Source: Allium sativum
Lineage: Eukaryota > Streptophyta > Magnoliopsida > Asparagales > Amaryllidaceae
Direction of reading: 5' to 3'
Length of the DNA: 64,000 nt
Assembly: GCA_030737875.1 (NCBI GenBank)
Contig: CM060925.1
Location: forward strand, 479,755,514-479,819,513
The position numbers and the translations under genes are program-made. Positions 46,287 to 58,302 of the stretch are shown in pieces; position 1 is the first letter of the stretch; each line of letters starts with the position of its first letter. The notes beneath the pieces are model-generated. The model had not been told where the DNA came from, ran no database searches, and saw only the letters and a program-made list of their open reading frames with translations.

Positions 46287-48076
46287 TGGATGCAACGTGC
46301 CGGATTTTTAGCCATTTAATATTGAATATTTAAATTATTTTAAATATTGATTTGGAATAATAAATGGATTTTTAATTTGAATTTATTGTTTTAATAATCG
46401 ATATAAAATTTAACTTTGAACATATTGAAATATCGTGATACTGAAATATGAAATGATTTAATGTTGAGTTAAAACTGAACCGAAACAATTCAGTCGATTA
46501 ATATGAATTATATTTGAATATAAACATTGAACATAAACGATAATAATAATTTATTATTAAGGATTTATTTTCTTTAAATTTAAAATTTATTTATATCCAT
46601 TTAATTTGGTTACTCTATGTATATGATCAAATTAAATTTAGGACTTTGTTCCGTTGAGTTCAGAATATCGTATAATCTTGGTAACGTCGGGCACTGCGAC
46701 TATATAGCAGTTCATGACTTCAAGCAAGGGTAGTTATTTAATAAAATAAAATCAAATAAATTACCTAATCTAATCATGGCCACCCTATGTTTAAAATCAA
46801 CTGACCTAAATATTTTAACACCGCAGTCTATTCTATTCGAGCAACACACTTTGCCTCTCTCCTTTCCAACAAAGAAAAGCACAAAATTAATGGTGAATTG
46901 AAATATCACGTACATTTCATCTGTCGTTGGTCTATAAATTAGGTCATAACACTTCTGTTTTCTGCCATTCACAATCCACGAATACCCATTCATTCAAGCC
47001 ACTATCCCCATATTCTTATTCATTCCAATAAAATCAAGTACCCATCCCACAGATCGAAAAAAGAAAAGAAAAAAGAGTTCCCAATAGAAAATCATGATTA
47101 AATCCAATTGCGATCTAATCCCACGAAGCTCTGAAGACTCCACATAGTTTTGGAGGAAGGCGCTCTCGAATTGGTGATCGCAATAAAATTATTCGAAGCT
47201 CTCGGCATTAGGAGGTGCTCGCTGAAGTTGTTGTGGATCTTGTTAAGTTACAGAGAGGGTTACGATCAGTTTGAAATGGTATGATGTAGTGGTGATAGTT
47301 GTGGTTTGCGACAGTTGAACGTGGTCGATGCTGACTTTGGGAGTAAAATGTATGGATGATGAACTGAGTTGTCTGGCGTTCAGCAACATTCTTTTGGGAA
47401 GGAGTTCGAATTGGTCTGATAGTTGAACGAGACTAAAGTTCGACAGTGGAAGGTTTGAGGAATTCGATGGTCAGGATTAGGGGTATCCCGTCTCCGATTC
47501 TTGGGATGTTGGGTTGCCGATGGGGGAGCGTATGAAAAGTGTGGACTGCTGGGTTTGATGTAATTGCCACAACAATAGGGTAGCAGTTGGCCAGTGACTT
47601 GCAGCAGAGTTTTCAGTTTAGTGGAAATTGACTGCAAGATGCTTGATGGAATGTCGAAGTAGGAATGAAGTGTATTTTGAGATGATTTCAGTAAGATGAG
47701 TCGATGAAATTTTTGGAGCATGATTCGTGTTTGTCGAATACCTTGCAAGACCGTAACGTATACCTTTTAGAAAATTTAAATACAAAGAATAACTTAATTA
47801 TTTATTTTAGATTAGTTAAATTAATAATACAGTAATTGATTAATAAATAATCGTACGTGCTAAACAGATGCATTCAAGACAACTCAAGTAGACTCGTAGC
47901 CGCAAACAATAGGATTTTAACTGGAGTATTCGATAAATAAAAATAACGGTGAGTAAATCTCACTCAAAGTTTTATATTTAAGTTTACTTTTAATTGTTAA
48001 AAATAAGTGGTTGGATGCTTGGTTACATTATTGTGGTTAGATATATGTTAGTTATATTAGGTTTGGTGGTTGTGGT

Positions 48077-48078
<2 letters not shown>

Positions 48079-48115
<37 letters not shown>
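48079..48115. repeat. (TA)n microsatellite
   Basis: A run of about 18 TA units, the longest simple repeat in the window. Confidence 0.95.
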
Positions 48116-48116
<1 letters not shown>

Positions 48117-48126
48117 TGGATATTTC

Positions 48127-48172
48127 CCGCATTACCATTAGCAGATGCCCGCAGTACCATTAGCGGATGACC
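48127..48172. repeat. Two-copy minirepeat, period about 24 bp
   Basis: CCGCATTACCATTAGCAGATG followed at once by CCGCAGTACCATTAGCGGATG, then a decayed third copy. Confidence 0.7.
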
Positions 48173-48479
48173 CTACTGCCCCATGATATATGAGTGGATG
48201 ACCTTCTATACCGCGATATCCTGCCTTGAAGTAGGATTGGTATTATTTATGTTATCTAACATCTATGAATGCAGGAAAACAAGTTGGAGGAGTCTAACTG
48301 GATTCCTTAAATCTATTTACTATTTGTGTGATGTGTGAATTGAATGGATGATTTGTGTGTTTGGATTTTAGAATATCACTGGCCCTAGATATTTATATTT
48401 AAAATATTATAAAAAGGGATTTTTAGGTTTTAAAAGGGAAAATTTATTTTTTGAAATAGAAATGGAATTTTTGAACGAG

Positions 48480-48760
48480 ATATGAAATATTAACTTGTTT
48501 CTAATAATAAAAACAAGTAATTGAATTTATGAACGATGTTTTTATTTGGTTTTAAATTCAAGTATGAAGTTTAAAATAAAAATTTATTTTTCAAAGTGGA
48601 AATTGGATTTCAAAGAGAAATTAAAATTGAAAACTTGTTTTAATATTTAAAACAAGAAGTAAAATTTATAAACGATGTTTTAAAATAAAAGAGGTGAAAT
48701 TTTATTGAGTAATTTATAATTTAAATTCAAGTATGAATTTAAAAAGGGATTTATGATTTG
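48480..48760. repeat. Tandem duplication of about 145-190 bp, AT-rich
   Basis: AACTTGTTT, AAACAAG, AACGATGTTTT and TTTAAATTCAAGTATGAA occur twice in the same order, with an insertion in the second copy. Confidence 0.6.
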
Positions 48761-50639
48761 AAATCGTATCAAGAAAATGAAACAATGAAATATATTATGA
48801 AGTTCAGAATGTAAAATGAATTGAAATAAATCTATATGGATTTATGATTAGAATTCGACCATATCGAAATTACAAAACAAATAAATTATTACTTGGTAAG
48901 ATGTTGGGATTTCGTTGGATAAAAACTAGAATTTAAAATTTAAATATGAAAATTGATTTCGTGTTCATTTATATGTTGATATATATATAAGTTATAAACA
49001 TAAAATATTCCAAATGAGAATCGAGTTTCAAATAGATTATTAAATAGAAGTTTATTTAATAAAGAAGTTAATTTATAAACAACATTTATAAATGAGATGA
49101 TATAATTTTCATTGTGTATTTTGGAAATAAATTTCCAAATGTAAGAAATAGAGTAGAAGGCGAGATTTAAATCCAGTTGTGTATTACAAGCTTTTATTTG
49201 TCACAAGATAAGAATGTCGTCGGTCAAGGTCTGAGAGGTAAATAAAATACCCCAACTTGAATGACTTCACTATTATCAAGGGATGATATTAGTTTGTAAC
49301 GGTGAAGGATGTTGAATAAATTAATTTTCCTCAAAAAGGAAATTTATAATTGGAAATTTGATTATATCGATATTTTACAAAAAATATAATTTCGGAAGAA
49401 TTGGAATTGAATATAGAAATTTGAGTTTTATTCATTACTGAGATATGAATATGGAATGAATTAATTGATGAGTGGCATATTCTGAATTGTTAAGTTAGTT
49501 TTGGATAACGAGTTCAATTTATTAAAAATGGAGTTGAGGTTATTTTATAAATGAAGGTTTTAACATTTATATTTAATTTAATTAAAACGAACTCGCCGTA
49601 GCCCGGTAGTTTGTAAATTGACGATTTGAACTTCAATTGAGTATATAAAACTCAATATAAGTCGGAATTCGATGAAAAAAGAAATGTTGGGACTTATCTA
49701 GTGATAGTTTTCTAATAGAAGAGAAAAATCTGGATTTCATTTTATAGATTTTGAGTTATATCAAAATCAAATTTTCATAAAAACAATGCCATAATCGTTT
49801 TAAAACCGTAATGGTTTAATTAATTAAATAAAAGTATTTTTAGTGAATAAAAATCCGAATTTCCATTAGTAAGATCCGAACTTAAGCTATAAAATAAATA
49901 TGAACTCAAGCGAAGTAAATGGATTGATTTTTGGATTAAAAGATCGGATTTTTAATTATCGAATAATTCCAAAAGAAATTAGTTAATAGAGTTTTTGGAT
50001 CGAATTTAATTTTGTTTAATTGAATCGAATTTGTTAACTGAAATTGAGAATTTGAATATGGAACTTGGATTAGAAATTGGAAGCGAGGAAGCGGTTGAGT
50101 TTAAATTATGTATGCAAATATATTTGAACGTGATTAACCAAAGAAGCAAATTAAAAATTTAATTAGCAAATGGACAACGTTTAAAGTAAAAAGGTGTGAA
50201 TTGATTTAAATGAATTGGGAATGGCATATATATATATGGTAACAGATATGGGATGAAGGTTATGAAGAGAGTATGAAGATTTATAATTTAATTGCCCAAC
50301 AAAAGGTACGTGTTTAAATTTCCGTATGATATTTTATGAGCCTATTGAGCAAGCCGCTTGGCTTTTTGATTTTCTTTTTAAATGGAAAGAGCCTAGAGAG
50401 GCGAGTTGTGGTTTGAGCTATTGATTGGTGCAAAGGAGGTGCTGGCGAAATTTTCTGGAAATTTTAGGAGTTAGAATATTTTTGAGAAATTTGGATAATT
50501 AGAAATCAATATATTAATATATAGAATTAGATAAGGAATTTGGAAAGTAGTTCAAATAATATTAAAAAGAGTCAGTGATTATTTGATGGATGTTTGTTTT
50601 TCCTTTGATAATTAAATCACCGGCTATTAAAGATTTTTG

Positions 50640-51212
50640 ACCATCGTTGCCAATACGGAGAGACCAGTTGAATTTATTATCCCAAACCCACTCCGTATAG
50701 GCATAGGCATTGAGAATTAGATTATGCTGAAGATAATGGAAGAAGGAGTGAAATGCAAGGGTTGTTCTGTTTTTCCAGACCCAGGATAACTTGTATGGAC
50801 AAATGTCTAACAGAGTATTCCTAACGGATCACATAAGATGATCATTTCAAGGTATTACGTTGGTGGTGGAGGAATTCGCCTCTCTTAGTTTTTATACTCG
50901 TAATAATTTTGGGAAGATCAAATAGTGATTTGACAGGTTTGACGATGTGGCATTCAAAGTGTATGGTGGCCAGCTGTTCTAAAAAATTAAACATAGCCTC
51001 AAGCCTCACAATTGGGAAATGACGAAAAATTGGGCAGGCAGCATGGCTAGGTGGGTCATACCCAAGCAGGGTGTACTATCATCGACCGATCTAGAGAAAT
51101 TCCTTATTTGTTCTTCTTTCGATTTTGTATCTCCGCGGATGTGCAGGGGCCCCTTATAACTGTTGGGTGATAATACATTCGCTACACTCAAGCTAAATGA
51201 GTGGGCGGTCAT
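50640..51212 (-). pseudogene. Possible decayed coding segment, family unknown
   Basis: On the minus strand, successive open stretches in different frames look protein-like: GDTKSKEEQIRNFSRSVDD and then THLAMLPAQFF (51006-51212), AMFNFLEQLATIHFECHIVK (about 50980), and NAYAYTEWVWDNKFNWSLRI (about 50700). Base composition here is higher in GC than the flanks, which also suggests former coding. I do not recognise the family. Frameshifts and stops between the pieces mean it is not expressed as one protein. It may be a transposon protein relic. Confidence 0.25.
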
Positions 51213-52215
51213 GTGTGGTCGGGTTGCAAGATGTTCTTGTTGAATCCCAGTGTATACCCTCTAGAATACATTGTTCGGGAGGTGGTCCCATACCTTGTCA
51301 TAGTAGGAATCCAATCTCCAATAAGTGCCCTGGGTTTTTGATTTTGTAATAACCCGGAAAATCTGAGCCAATTTAAAATTTTTATTTTGGCCATTTTATT
51401 GAATTTTGATTATTTAAAATGAATTATTTTAAATAATAACGACGAGAAATTTATTTTGAATAGAATTAGAATGTATATATTTATTCGAGTCGTCGTTAAA
51501 ATATAAATAATTTATTTTAATTATATAACGAGCCTGAAAATGGCGCGGTAGTTCGAAAATTCGATTTCAAATTTCAAATGGATGTACATGATTCAAAATA
51601 AACCGGATTTTAGTGAAACCAAAAATATTAGAATCTATTTGTGAATATCTTTCCAAAGAATCCAAAAAATCAAAATTTCATAGCGGGAATCAAAAGTTAC
51701 GTCCAGTTGAAAATTCAGAATAGTCGCTATGGAATTTTGGCCCTTAAAAATTGAAATTTTGCAAACGACCTCGGTTTTCGATGAAACCACTTTTGTTGGA
51801 TCCGGGATGCTTAGATATTGCTAGATTCCAAAATTCGTAATTTTCTGAATCAATATGTGAGCATGGCAAAGGAAAACGCATTTGACCAGTTTTAGTTGAT
51901 TTTAATCGACTGGAAAATGGCCATTTTTCAAACGGTCTCTGAATCTGACGAAATTAGTTTTGTTAGGACCGTATCGTCAATACAAAGCTAGAAAATATTT
52001 TTTGGGAATTTTTCTAGTTAGTATATGGGCCCGGTAAATTGAAATGTGTGTTCAAATTCAATATATAGAGTTATATTTTGATTTTGACGAAAACTGATCG
52101 AAATAGTCGAATCAGCCTACGATACATATCCCATCGTGTTCGGAATGGGGGTAATACGCTAGGGACGACATTCGGCGGGTTCGATTTCGAGTTCGAATGG
52201 AAAGGGACGACATTC

Positions 52216-52545
52216 AGTCAACGCAGGAATTAAAAAAAGACGACGACGCAGGAGGGGGCGCGATTCGCCGCCGCCGCGCCTCTGGCGCCACCACCCAGGT
52301 GGGGCGTCGCCTCCTCCCACTTCCTCCATCTCCCTTGTTTCCTCCACCCCCTCGAGCCCCCACGAATCGAACCCCGCGAGCCATTTTGCTCCATCGAACA
52401 TCGCGCCCCCCTCTTGCCGCACCTCCCCTCTCCTCTTCCACCGCCTTCCTCCTGAAACCCCCCTGCGCCTCCTCCCCGTCTGCAGGCAACGGGCCGCCGT
52501 TCTTCTCAACTAAAACCCCCTTTTCTCTGAGATTCAATGTAAGTT
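52216..52545 (+). other. GC-rich leader module of LARD3 5' LTR
   Basis: A C-rich island (GGGGCGTCGCCTCCTCCCAC) ending with a plausible splice donor TTCAATGTAAGT near 52545. Frames (133 codons plus, 116 and 107 minus) are not kept between this copy and 59252-59600, which carries an extra short segment. Not treated as a gene. Confidence 0.55.
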
Positions 52546-52559
52546 ATTCTCGGTTTTTA

Positions 52560-53130
52560 TTTTACTCCGTCATGAATTTATTTTTCAGTTTTATATAAAT
52601 TCACATTGATTTAAAAACGGGTTTTTATTTATAAAGGTTGAATTTTTATATAAATACGTAGCGTAAAATGATGGGATTTCCATACATGATATTAGCGAAG
52701 AGAGATTTGAACTTTATGTATATGATTTGAGAATAAAAATATGATTTTTATCATTTAAAGATTAGTTTTTTGATATGTTAAAGATTAGATTTTTGATATG
52801 GTAAAGATTAGATTTTATTTTTAAATAAAGAAAGTTTATATTTTTAAATAAAGAAAGTTTATATTTTTAAATAAAGAAGGGTTTAGATTTGTATATATTA
52901 TAGAATAGAATAAAAATATGATTTTTATATCATAGGAAGAATAAAAATATGATTTTTATTTAGTAACGGTATAAAAATAGAATTTTTATTTATATAATAG
53001 CGGTATAAAAATAGAATTTATATCTATATAGTAGCGGTATAAAAATAGAATTTTTATTTATATAATAGCGGTATACAAATGTGATTTTTATATGCATAGC
53101 AACAATATAAAAATGTGATTTTTATATATG
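52560..53130 (+). repeat. AT-rich palindrome array, LARD3 5' LTR
   Basis: Tandem units such as GCGGTATAAAAATAGAATTT followed by TTATTTATATAATA, about 40 bp each and regular between 52960 and 53130. Each has an ATAAAAAT/ATTTTTAT inverted repeat. Confidence 0.75.
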
Positions 53131-54879
53131 TTGTGAATACGGGCAATGAAAGTGACGAAAGGCGAGCACGGCGAAGATTTTCTACATATGAAGAGTCGTG
53201 GCGTTTGGTTTAGCTAGTCGGTGAGAACTCCTGAAATATATACTAGTATGCAGATGGTGTTTAGTAGCACCCGACACCCGTCGTCCACAGACCATAGATG
53301 ACTTGTTTGTTTGATTTCTGTGTTGTGAAATTTGATTGTGTGATGTGAAATGAAATAAAATATTTTATAGTGGAAAATATTTTATAGTTAAAAATATGAT
53401 TTTTAACGTGTATATAAAATAAATATTTATAAACAAATCATACAATTTGTTTATATACACTGATTTGACTGATATTGATTGGGACGATAAATTTTACACA
53501 TCGCTCAACTGCACAAATATAATATGTGTTTGTTGTTTTGAAACCCCACACGGGTATTGGGATGATATTTGACGTATACTAATCCCGATTGTTTAGTTGT
53601 ATGTCAATCGATGGGTTGACATACTGTGTAAGCGTTAATTATTTATATTTAATGCTTATGCAGTTGAGTTGTGCACTCTGGATGATGGTTGATTATTTAT
53701 CGTTGCTATTATATACATGTGTTGTAGAAAATCCATATAATTAACATTATATGGTAATTGATTGGGCCTCATTCCAATTTAGAAAATAAATTCATGTGTT
53801 GAATAGAAAAATAAATATTCATGTGTTGAAGAAATTATTCATTTGTTGAATAGAATAACGAAGTTATTGAAATATATATAAAGCCGTGTTGGTTAGATAT
53901 TCACCATTTTGACGCGAATCGATATTTATATCGATTATATTCGTTTTAAAAATGATTATAGAAAAGGAAGTGGTTTCAAAATATAATGCTTTGAAAATAT
54001 TATCATTTATGTATCGATAATGTGCAATATTCAATTTTGATTAGAAATTGAATATGAAGTTGAAATCGTTTTGAAAACGAATTTAAAACGATTTATAAAA
54101 TACGTTTTGAAAGGAAATCGACAAAATATATAATATATAATATATATATTATATATATAATGGCCTGAATAGAACGCACCGGGCCGCGGAAGTTCGCGAA
54201 TTTCGATGATTGACTTCGAATGGACATTACGGTAGATCCGACCGTTGGATTCTCCTAAAACCGGAACCGTTGGGTTCGTATCGAAAAGAGCTTTCTAACA
54301 AATATTAGAAATTAGAAATCTAACGGTTGGATTCGGAATCATGTCCAAATCAAATTTGTAAAAGGTCGCTGTAAGTGTAGTTCGATGGCCGTTGGTGGAA
54401 ATCGACTATACGGGTCTTGATTAAAATATTAAAAATAGTAATAATTTGTGTAAAATCATAAGAAATGATTTGGGAAGAACTGGGATGAATAATTCCCTAT
54501 TTGAAGGGATAAAATTCATTTTTATCGAAATGAACTAGTTTTGAACTAGAATAATAATTTATATATTTTTAAAATAAATTAATTAGATTTGAAATGGTTT
54601 TAAAATAACCAGAAGTTTCCAATATATGAATTGGAATGGATTTTAATTGAAATCATCTTCGAAATAGTTCGATGTTGGATTTCGTGATCATACAGATGTT
54701 GTTATGGAAATTTGAAAGATATATTGATATCGTTATTTCCAATACGATATTTTTTGGTTTCAGAATTTGATATTAAATATAAGCCGATATATTTTCTATT
54801 CAAAGCCTTGTGTTTAATATCAAATGGGATTTTGGGTTGTCGTGAACGGTATCTTTAATAATACTATTCTTAAACCCAA

Positions 54880-55570
54880 ATGGAGTTAAGAAAATTAAGA
54901 ACTAACTGGGGATCAGTTAAGTTGGATGGTTTCTTGGATATTGATCTGATATTGGTTTCGGCCTTCGGGGTTAATATTTAGGGAACTGTCCTCTTACTAA
55001 TTTACGGTTAGGGACTGATTGAAATGTGATGTGATTTTGGGGCTTATTGTGAACCGTGTTTTAAATGACATCGGTTCTTTAACCCAGTTAAAGATTAAAA
55101 CTACGTGGAGTTTTAATGAATCTTTAATTAGATTGAAAAGCTCAAGAATGGAGTATCACCAGTTTTACTCCAGACGATAGTTAAATCTTTAATTCGATTT
55201 GAACGTGAAATGGTAATTGAATTTACCGATAACACCGTGGTTTTAGATTTGAAGTATTACCAGTTTTACTTCATGGGATGAATAGGTTGGGATTGGGAAA
55301 TAAAATAAATGATTACTTCGGTGTGGTTCGCTAATCCCGACTAGTTGAATTGATATTCAAAAGAAGATTAAAGAATAAATTTAAGGAATTTATCTTTGAT
55401 AAAATTAATGGGAACCTATCCCTAAGAATGTGAAATTTAGCAACTAACTGAAGATTAGTTAAGATGAATGGTTTCCTGGGTACTGATCTGATGTTGGTTT
55501 CGGCCTTCGGGGTTAATATTTGGGGAATTGTTCCCTTACTAATTTACGGTTAGTGACTGATGAATTGGAA
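54880..55570 (+). repeat. Duplicated 130-bp segment within LARD3 5' LTR
   Basis: The block from AACTAACTGGGGATCAGTTAA to ACGGTTAGGGACTGAT (54897-55020) recurs at about 55440-55562 with the phrase GGTTTCGGCCTTCGGGGTTAA in both. LARD1 LTRs have one copy (about 35607-35730, 42290-42415); LARD2 has none. Confidence 0.75.
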
Positions 55571-57270
55571 TGAAGCATATGTTGTGTTTGTGTAACACTT
55601 GTTTATAATATATGTGAGTTATTCAGAAAGACCGGGTTTATCCCATTCTGAATAACTGATTCGACGTGGTGTCGAAGAGGAAGACGGTGGTTGAAGACTG
55701 GAGGTCTTCACATCGTTTGGGTTATTACTAATGATCTTGATTGGGCCGTACACCCAAGAGGAGGGAATCGGTTAGTGGTCGTCCAAACACACTCCGAGAT
55801 CGATGGAGATGCGAGGTACAAGGTGCCTCCGGTTTCGTTCAGACCCAGACGAACTTGTAAATGGACTTTGTGTCTGACATTGGATTTTATTTTGTGTGAT
55901 TGATTTCTATTAAATGTATATCTGTTTGGCGGCGGAGAATTTATTCTCTAGCTTAACGCCCTTCTCTGAGACGTACGAGCTCAGAGGTTATATATTGATG
56001 GATATCAATCGCATGGAGTGAATTGCCTGTGTGGCATGCCTAAGTGGCAATTGATCAAGGCTTTTGTTGAAAAGCAAAGTCTTGTGGTTGATGATCAAAG
56101 CACCGCCTGTATGACATAACTTTGTGTAACGTGAATTCACAAGCCTCACACACCGGTTGTGAACTAGAAACGGGAGAGGACCTCAGGGAGGACATGCGTT
56201 TCCTTCTAGCTAGATGTGTCGTCAATGGTTTTACATGCCCTGACGAGTTTGACTTATGTGGTTGTTGCTGTTGCGAGGCGCCTCAGATATATCGGTGAGT
56301 ATGTGGAGCCGATGGAGTCATTTGTTGGCTCATTTACACCCCAAAGGGCGGGGAAACGTAGTGTTCAGGCATTTTAATCCACATCGGTGGACCGGCCCTG
56401 TCGCTCCAAGGGTCACTCGAGCTCTGATCCTGAGACTCGGGCTAGACAGTCTCGAATCGGTAGAGGAATATCTTTTGCCTCAGTTCATAGATGGAAATCC
56501 AACTTCCAGTACGTGACTTTGCGGTTTTATTTGTAGATCCTAGTATGGAGACATAGTGGGATGAGGCGCTTATGCCGTCTATGATTGATACTTATGATTT
56601 GAAGTTGTTTTATACACTATGCACTTATAATAGTATCAAATGATTTGTTTTAAAAGTATCAAGCATTCTTGGCTATTATAATGTAAAAACCCTATCCTTC
56701 GGTTTGCGTTGCATTGTGTGATGGGACCTGGGTCTTATAATAGCTTCATTGTTCTTTATTTAGCATTGCGCTGTTGTTTTATGCACTGGTATTCTTGGGA
56801 GGAAACCCGTTCCGTGTTATACGGCGTGGTCCCTTGATTTACCTAACTTTAAAATAAAGATTAATAACTGTTTTAGTTCTCACACCAGTCCCATGACTGA
56901 CCTGGAGTTTATTGTTTTAACCTAAACTCTGGGTGCCCTTATTTTCGACACGGGCAGCTAGTAGTTTTGGTTTTGCAGATTTATATTCACAGGATCCTGG
57001 TTTACAGCTGGAATGATATTCAGAAAGCTTTGTATCTGTATATCTCCTTCAGTTGTGTTTTGTATTATTTTCCGTTGCAGTGATGTATTTAAATGTAATT
57101 TAAATCTCTGATATTTTCTGTGTAATATTTATTCATACTCTGTATATTCTTATATTCTGATGGAATTGTTGCAATATACAATGAAATGTTCTTCTGTTTG
57201 CGTTCTGATATGTCTTGTCCTCAACTCAATCCGTGATTTCCCGTAAGGGGGATTTCGGGTTGTTTCATCG

Positions 57271-57287
57271 TGGTATCAGAGCTTTGG
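57271..57287 (+). other. LARD3 primer-binding site (tRNA-iMet)
   Basis: TGGTATCAGAGCTTTGG, three bases after the LTR end. Confidence 0.93.
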
Positions 57288-58302
57288 TTTACAAAGCTTG
57301 AGAACAAGACACGTTAGAATCGAACGAAAGAATTCATCAGAGATTGGATTAGTAATATCCAATGAGAATGACTCGTTAGAGATGGTATCAGTAGTATCCT
57401 AGAACGAGTGTGAAGAGTGGTGTTTTTGAAATAAAAGTGAAAACAAGTTTTGTTTTGAAAATTTAAATCAACTATTCGTATTTGATTATTTATTTTATAT
57501 TGAATTTGGACAGTGCAGTATATAAAGATTTTGCGTATACGTCTGATCCACGTGTATTCGAAGTTTTAATATACTGGATATATATAAAATCGCACTCTAG
57601 TCGCCCGTGGATGTTCTGATGGTGGTTCGAAACATCATCGGAATTTATGTTCGAGTGACGAAAGTTGAATGCCTATATGTTTCCATTAGGCTGGTGTGAG
57701 AACCAAAATATAGTTAGAATATATGGTTGTGACTTGGCATCAAAAACGTGATTTTTGATTATATATCAAAGTTATGAGTTTGAAATGATAATCAACAAAT
57801 TGATTGCTGATTGTGTTGTTTGATTATTGGTTGATTAATTAAAATTTGGGCCATTTAGCCAAATTGAACCAAATAGTGAATTATATTGAAAATTTGTCGT
57901 ATTTGCATGCATGTACATGTACTTACATTGAACAGGTCATAGCAAGGAGGCTAGAGCAGAAGAATAAAATTGTTTGCCCGACAAGTAGGTACATGTTTAT
58001 TGTATTCCTTTGGGTTTTGGATGATTTTATGAGCCGATTGGCTAGCTGCTTGGCTTTTTCCTTTTCTTTTGGATTGAAGAAGGCCATGGGAGGCTATATG
58101 CAATATCCCGAAGTCCCCGGTGCAGGGGAGGTTATGGCGAAATTTTTCGAAAATTTAGGGTGTTAGCCAAATTTTTGAAAAATTTGAAAAGTTCTTAGAA
58201 AATGAAAAGTTGAAGAACTTAAGCCGTAATGAAAATAATGAAAGTTGAGTTGATCTGTGAAACAACTTTCGGCTTCGTTCCTTTTCGAGGAAGAAAAGTT
58301 TT

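Larger units (their letters stand above)
46287..51344 (+). mobile_element. Decayed LTR-retroelement mosaic, distantly related to the LARDs
   Basis: Begins near 46288 with TGCAACGTGCCGG, reminiscent of the LARD LTR start. A CTATAAATTA TATA-like box follows at about 46930. The segment 49600-49760 (CCCGGTAGTTTGTAAATTGACG and onward) follows the text of the LARD LTR about 200 bp from its start. The segment 50320-50480 (TTTATGAGCC, AAGCCGCTTGGC, GGTGCAAAGGAGGT, AATTTTAGGAGTTAG) follows the conserved LARD internal region. These pieces are too diverged and rearranged for me to draw LTR borders or a PBS. LARD3 inserted at its right end. Confidence 0.5.
51345..57267 (+). repeat. LARD3 5' LTR
   Basis: Starts TGTAATAACCCGG, ends GGGTTGTTTCA. 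Landmarks: leader 52216-52545, palindrome array 52560-53130, GATTGGGACGATA near 53478, (TA)n region 54125-54160, conserved block 54160-54420, duplicated 130-bp segment 54880-55025 and 55428-55570, GAATTGTTGCAATAT near 57163. The TATA region has been deleted (see findings). Confidence 0.93.

Noticed and set aside
47380..47748. 122-codon minus-strand frame
   Set aside because: No recognisable motif, no codon bias or neighbouring gene signals; lies in a decayed LTR-like region.
52197..52598. Overlapping 133-, 116- and 107-codon frames on both strands
   Set aside because: Low-complexity proline/arginine/glycine translations of the LARD3 leader. They are not kept in register in the 3' LTR copy and match no recognisable domain.
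57271..57287. TGGTATCAGAGC as part of a tRNA gene
   Set aside because: Only the 3' complement of tRNA-iMet is present, next to an LTR end; it is a primer-binding site and no cloverleaf can be formed.
57846..58166. 106-codon frame in the LARD3 internal region
   Set aside because: Interrupted by indels and stops in the homologous internal regions of LARD1 and LARD2, so not a conserved gene.
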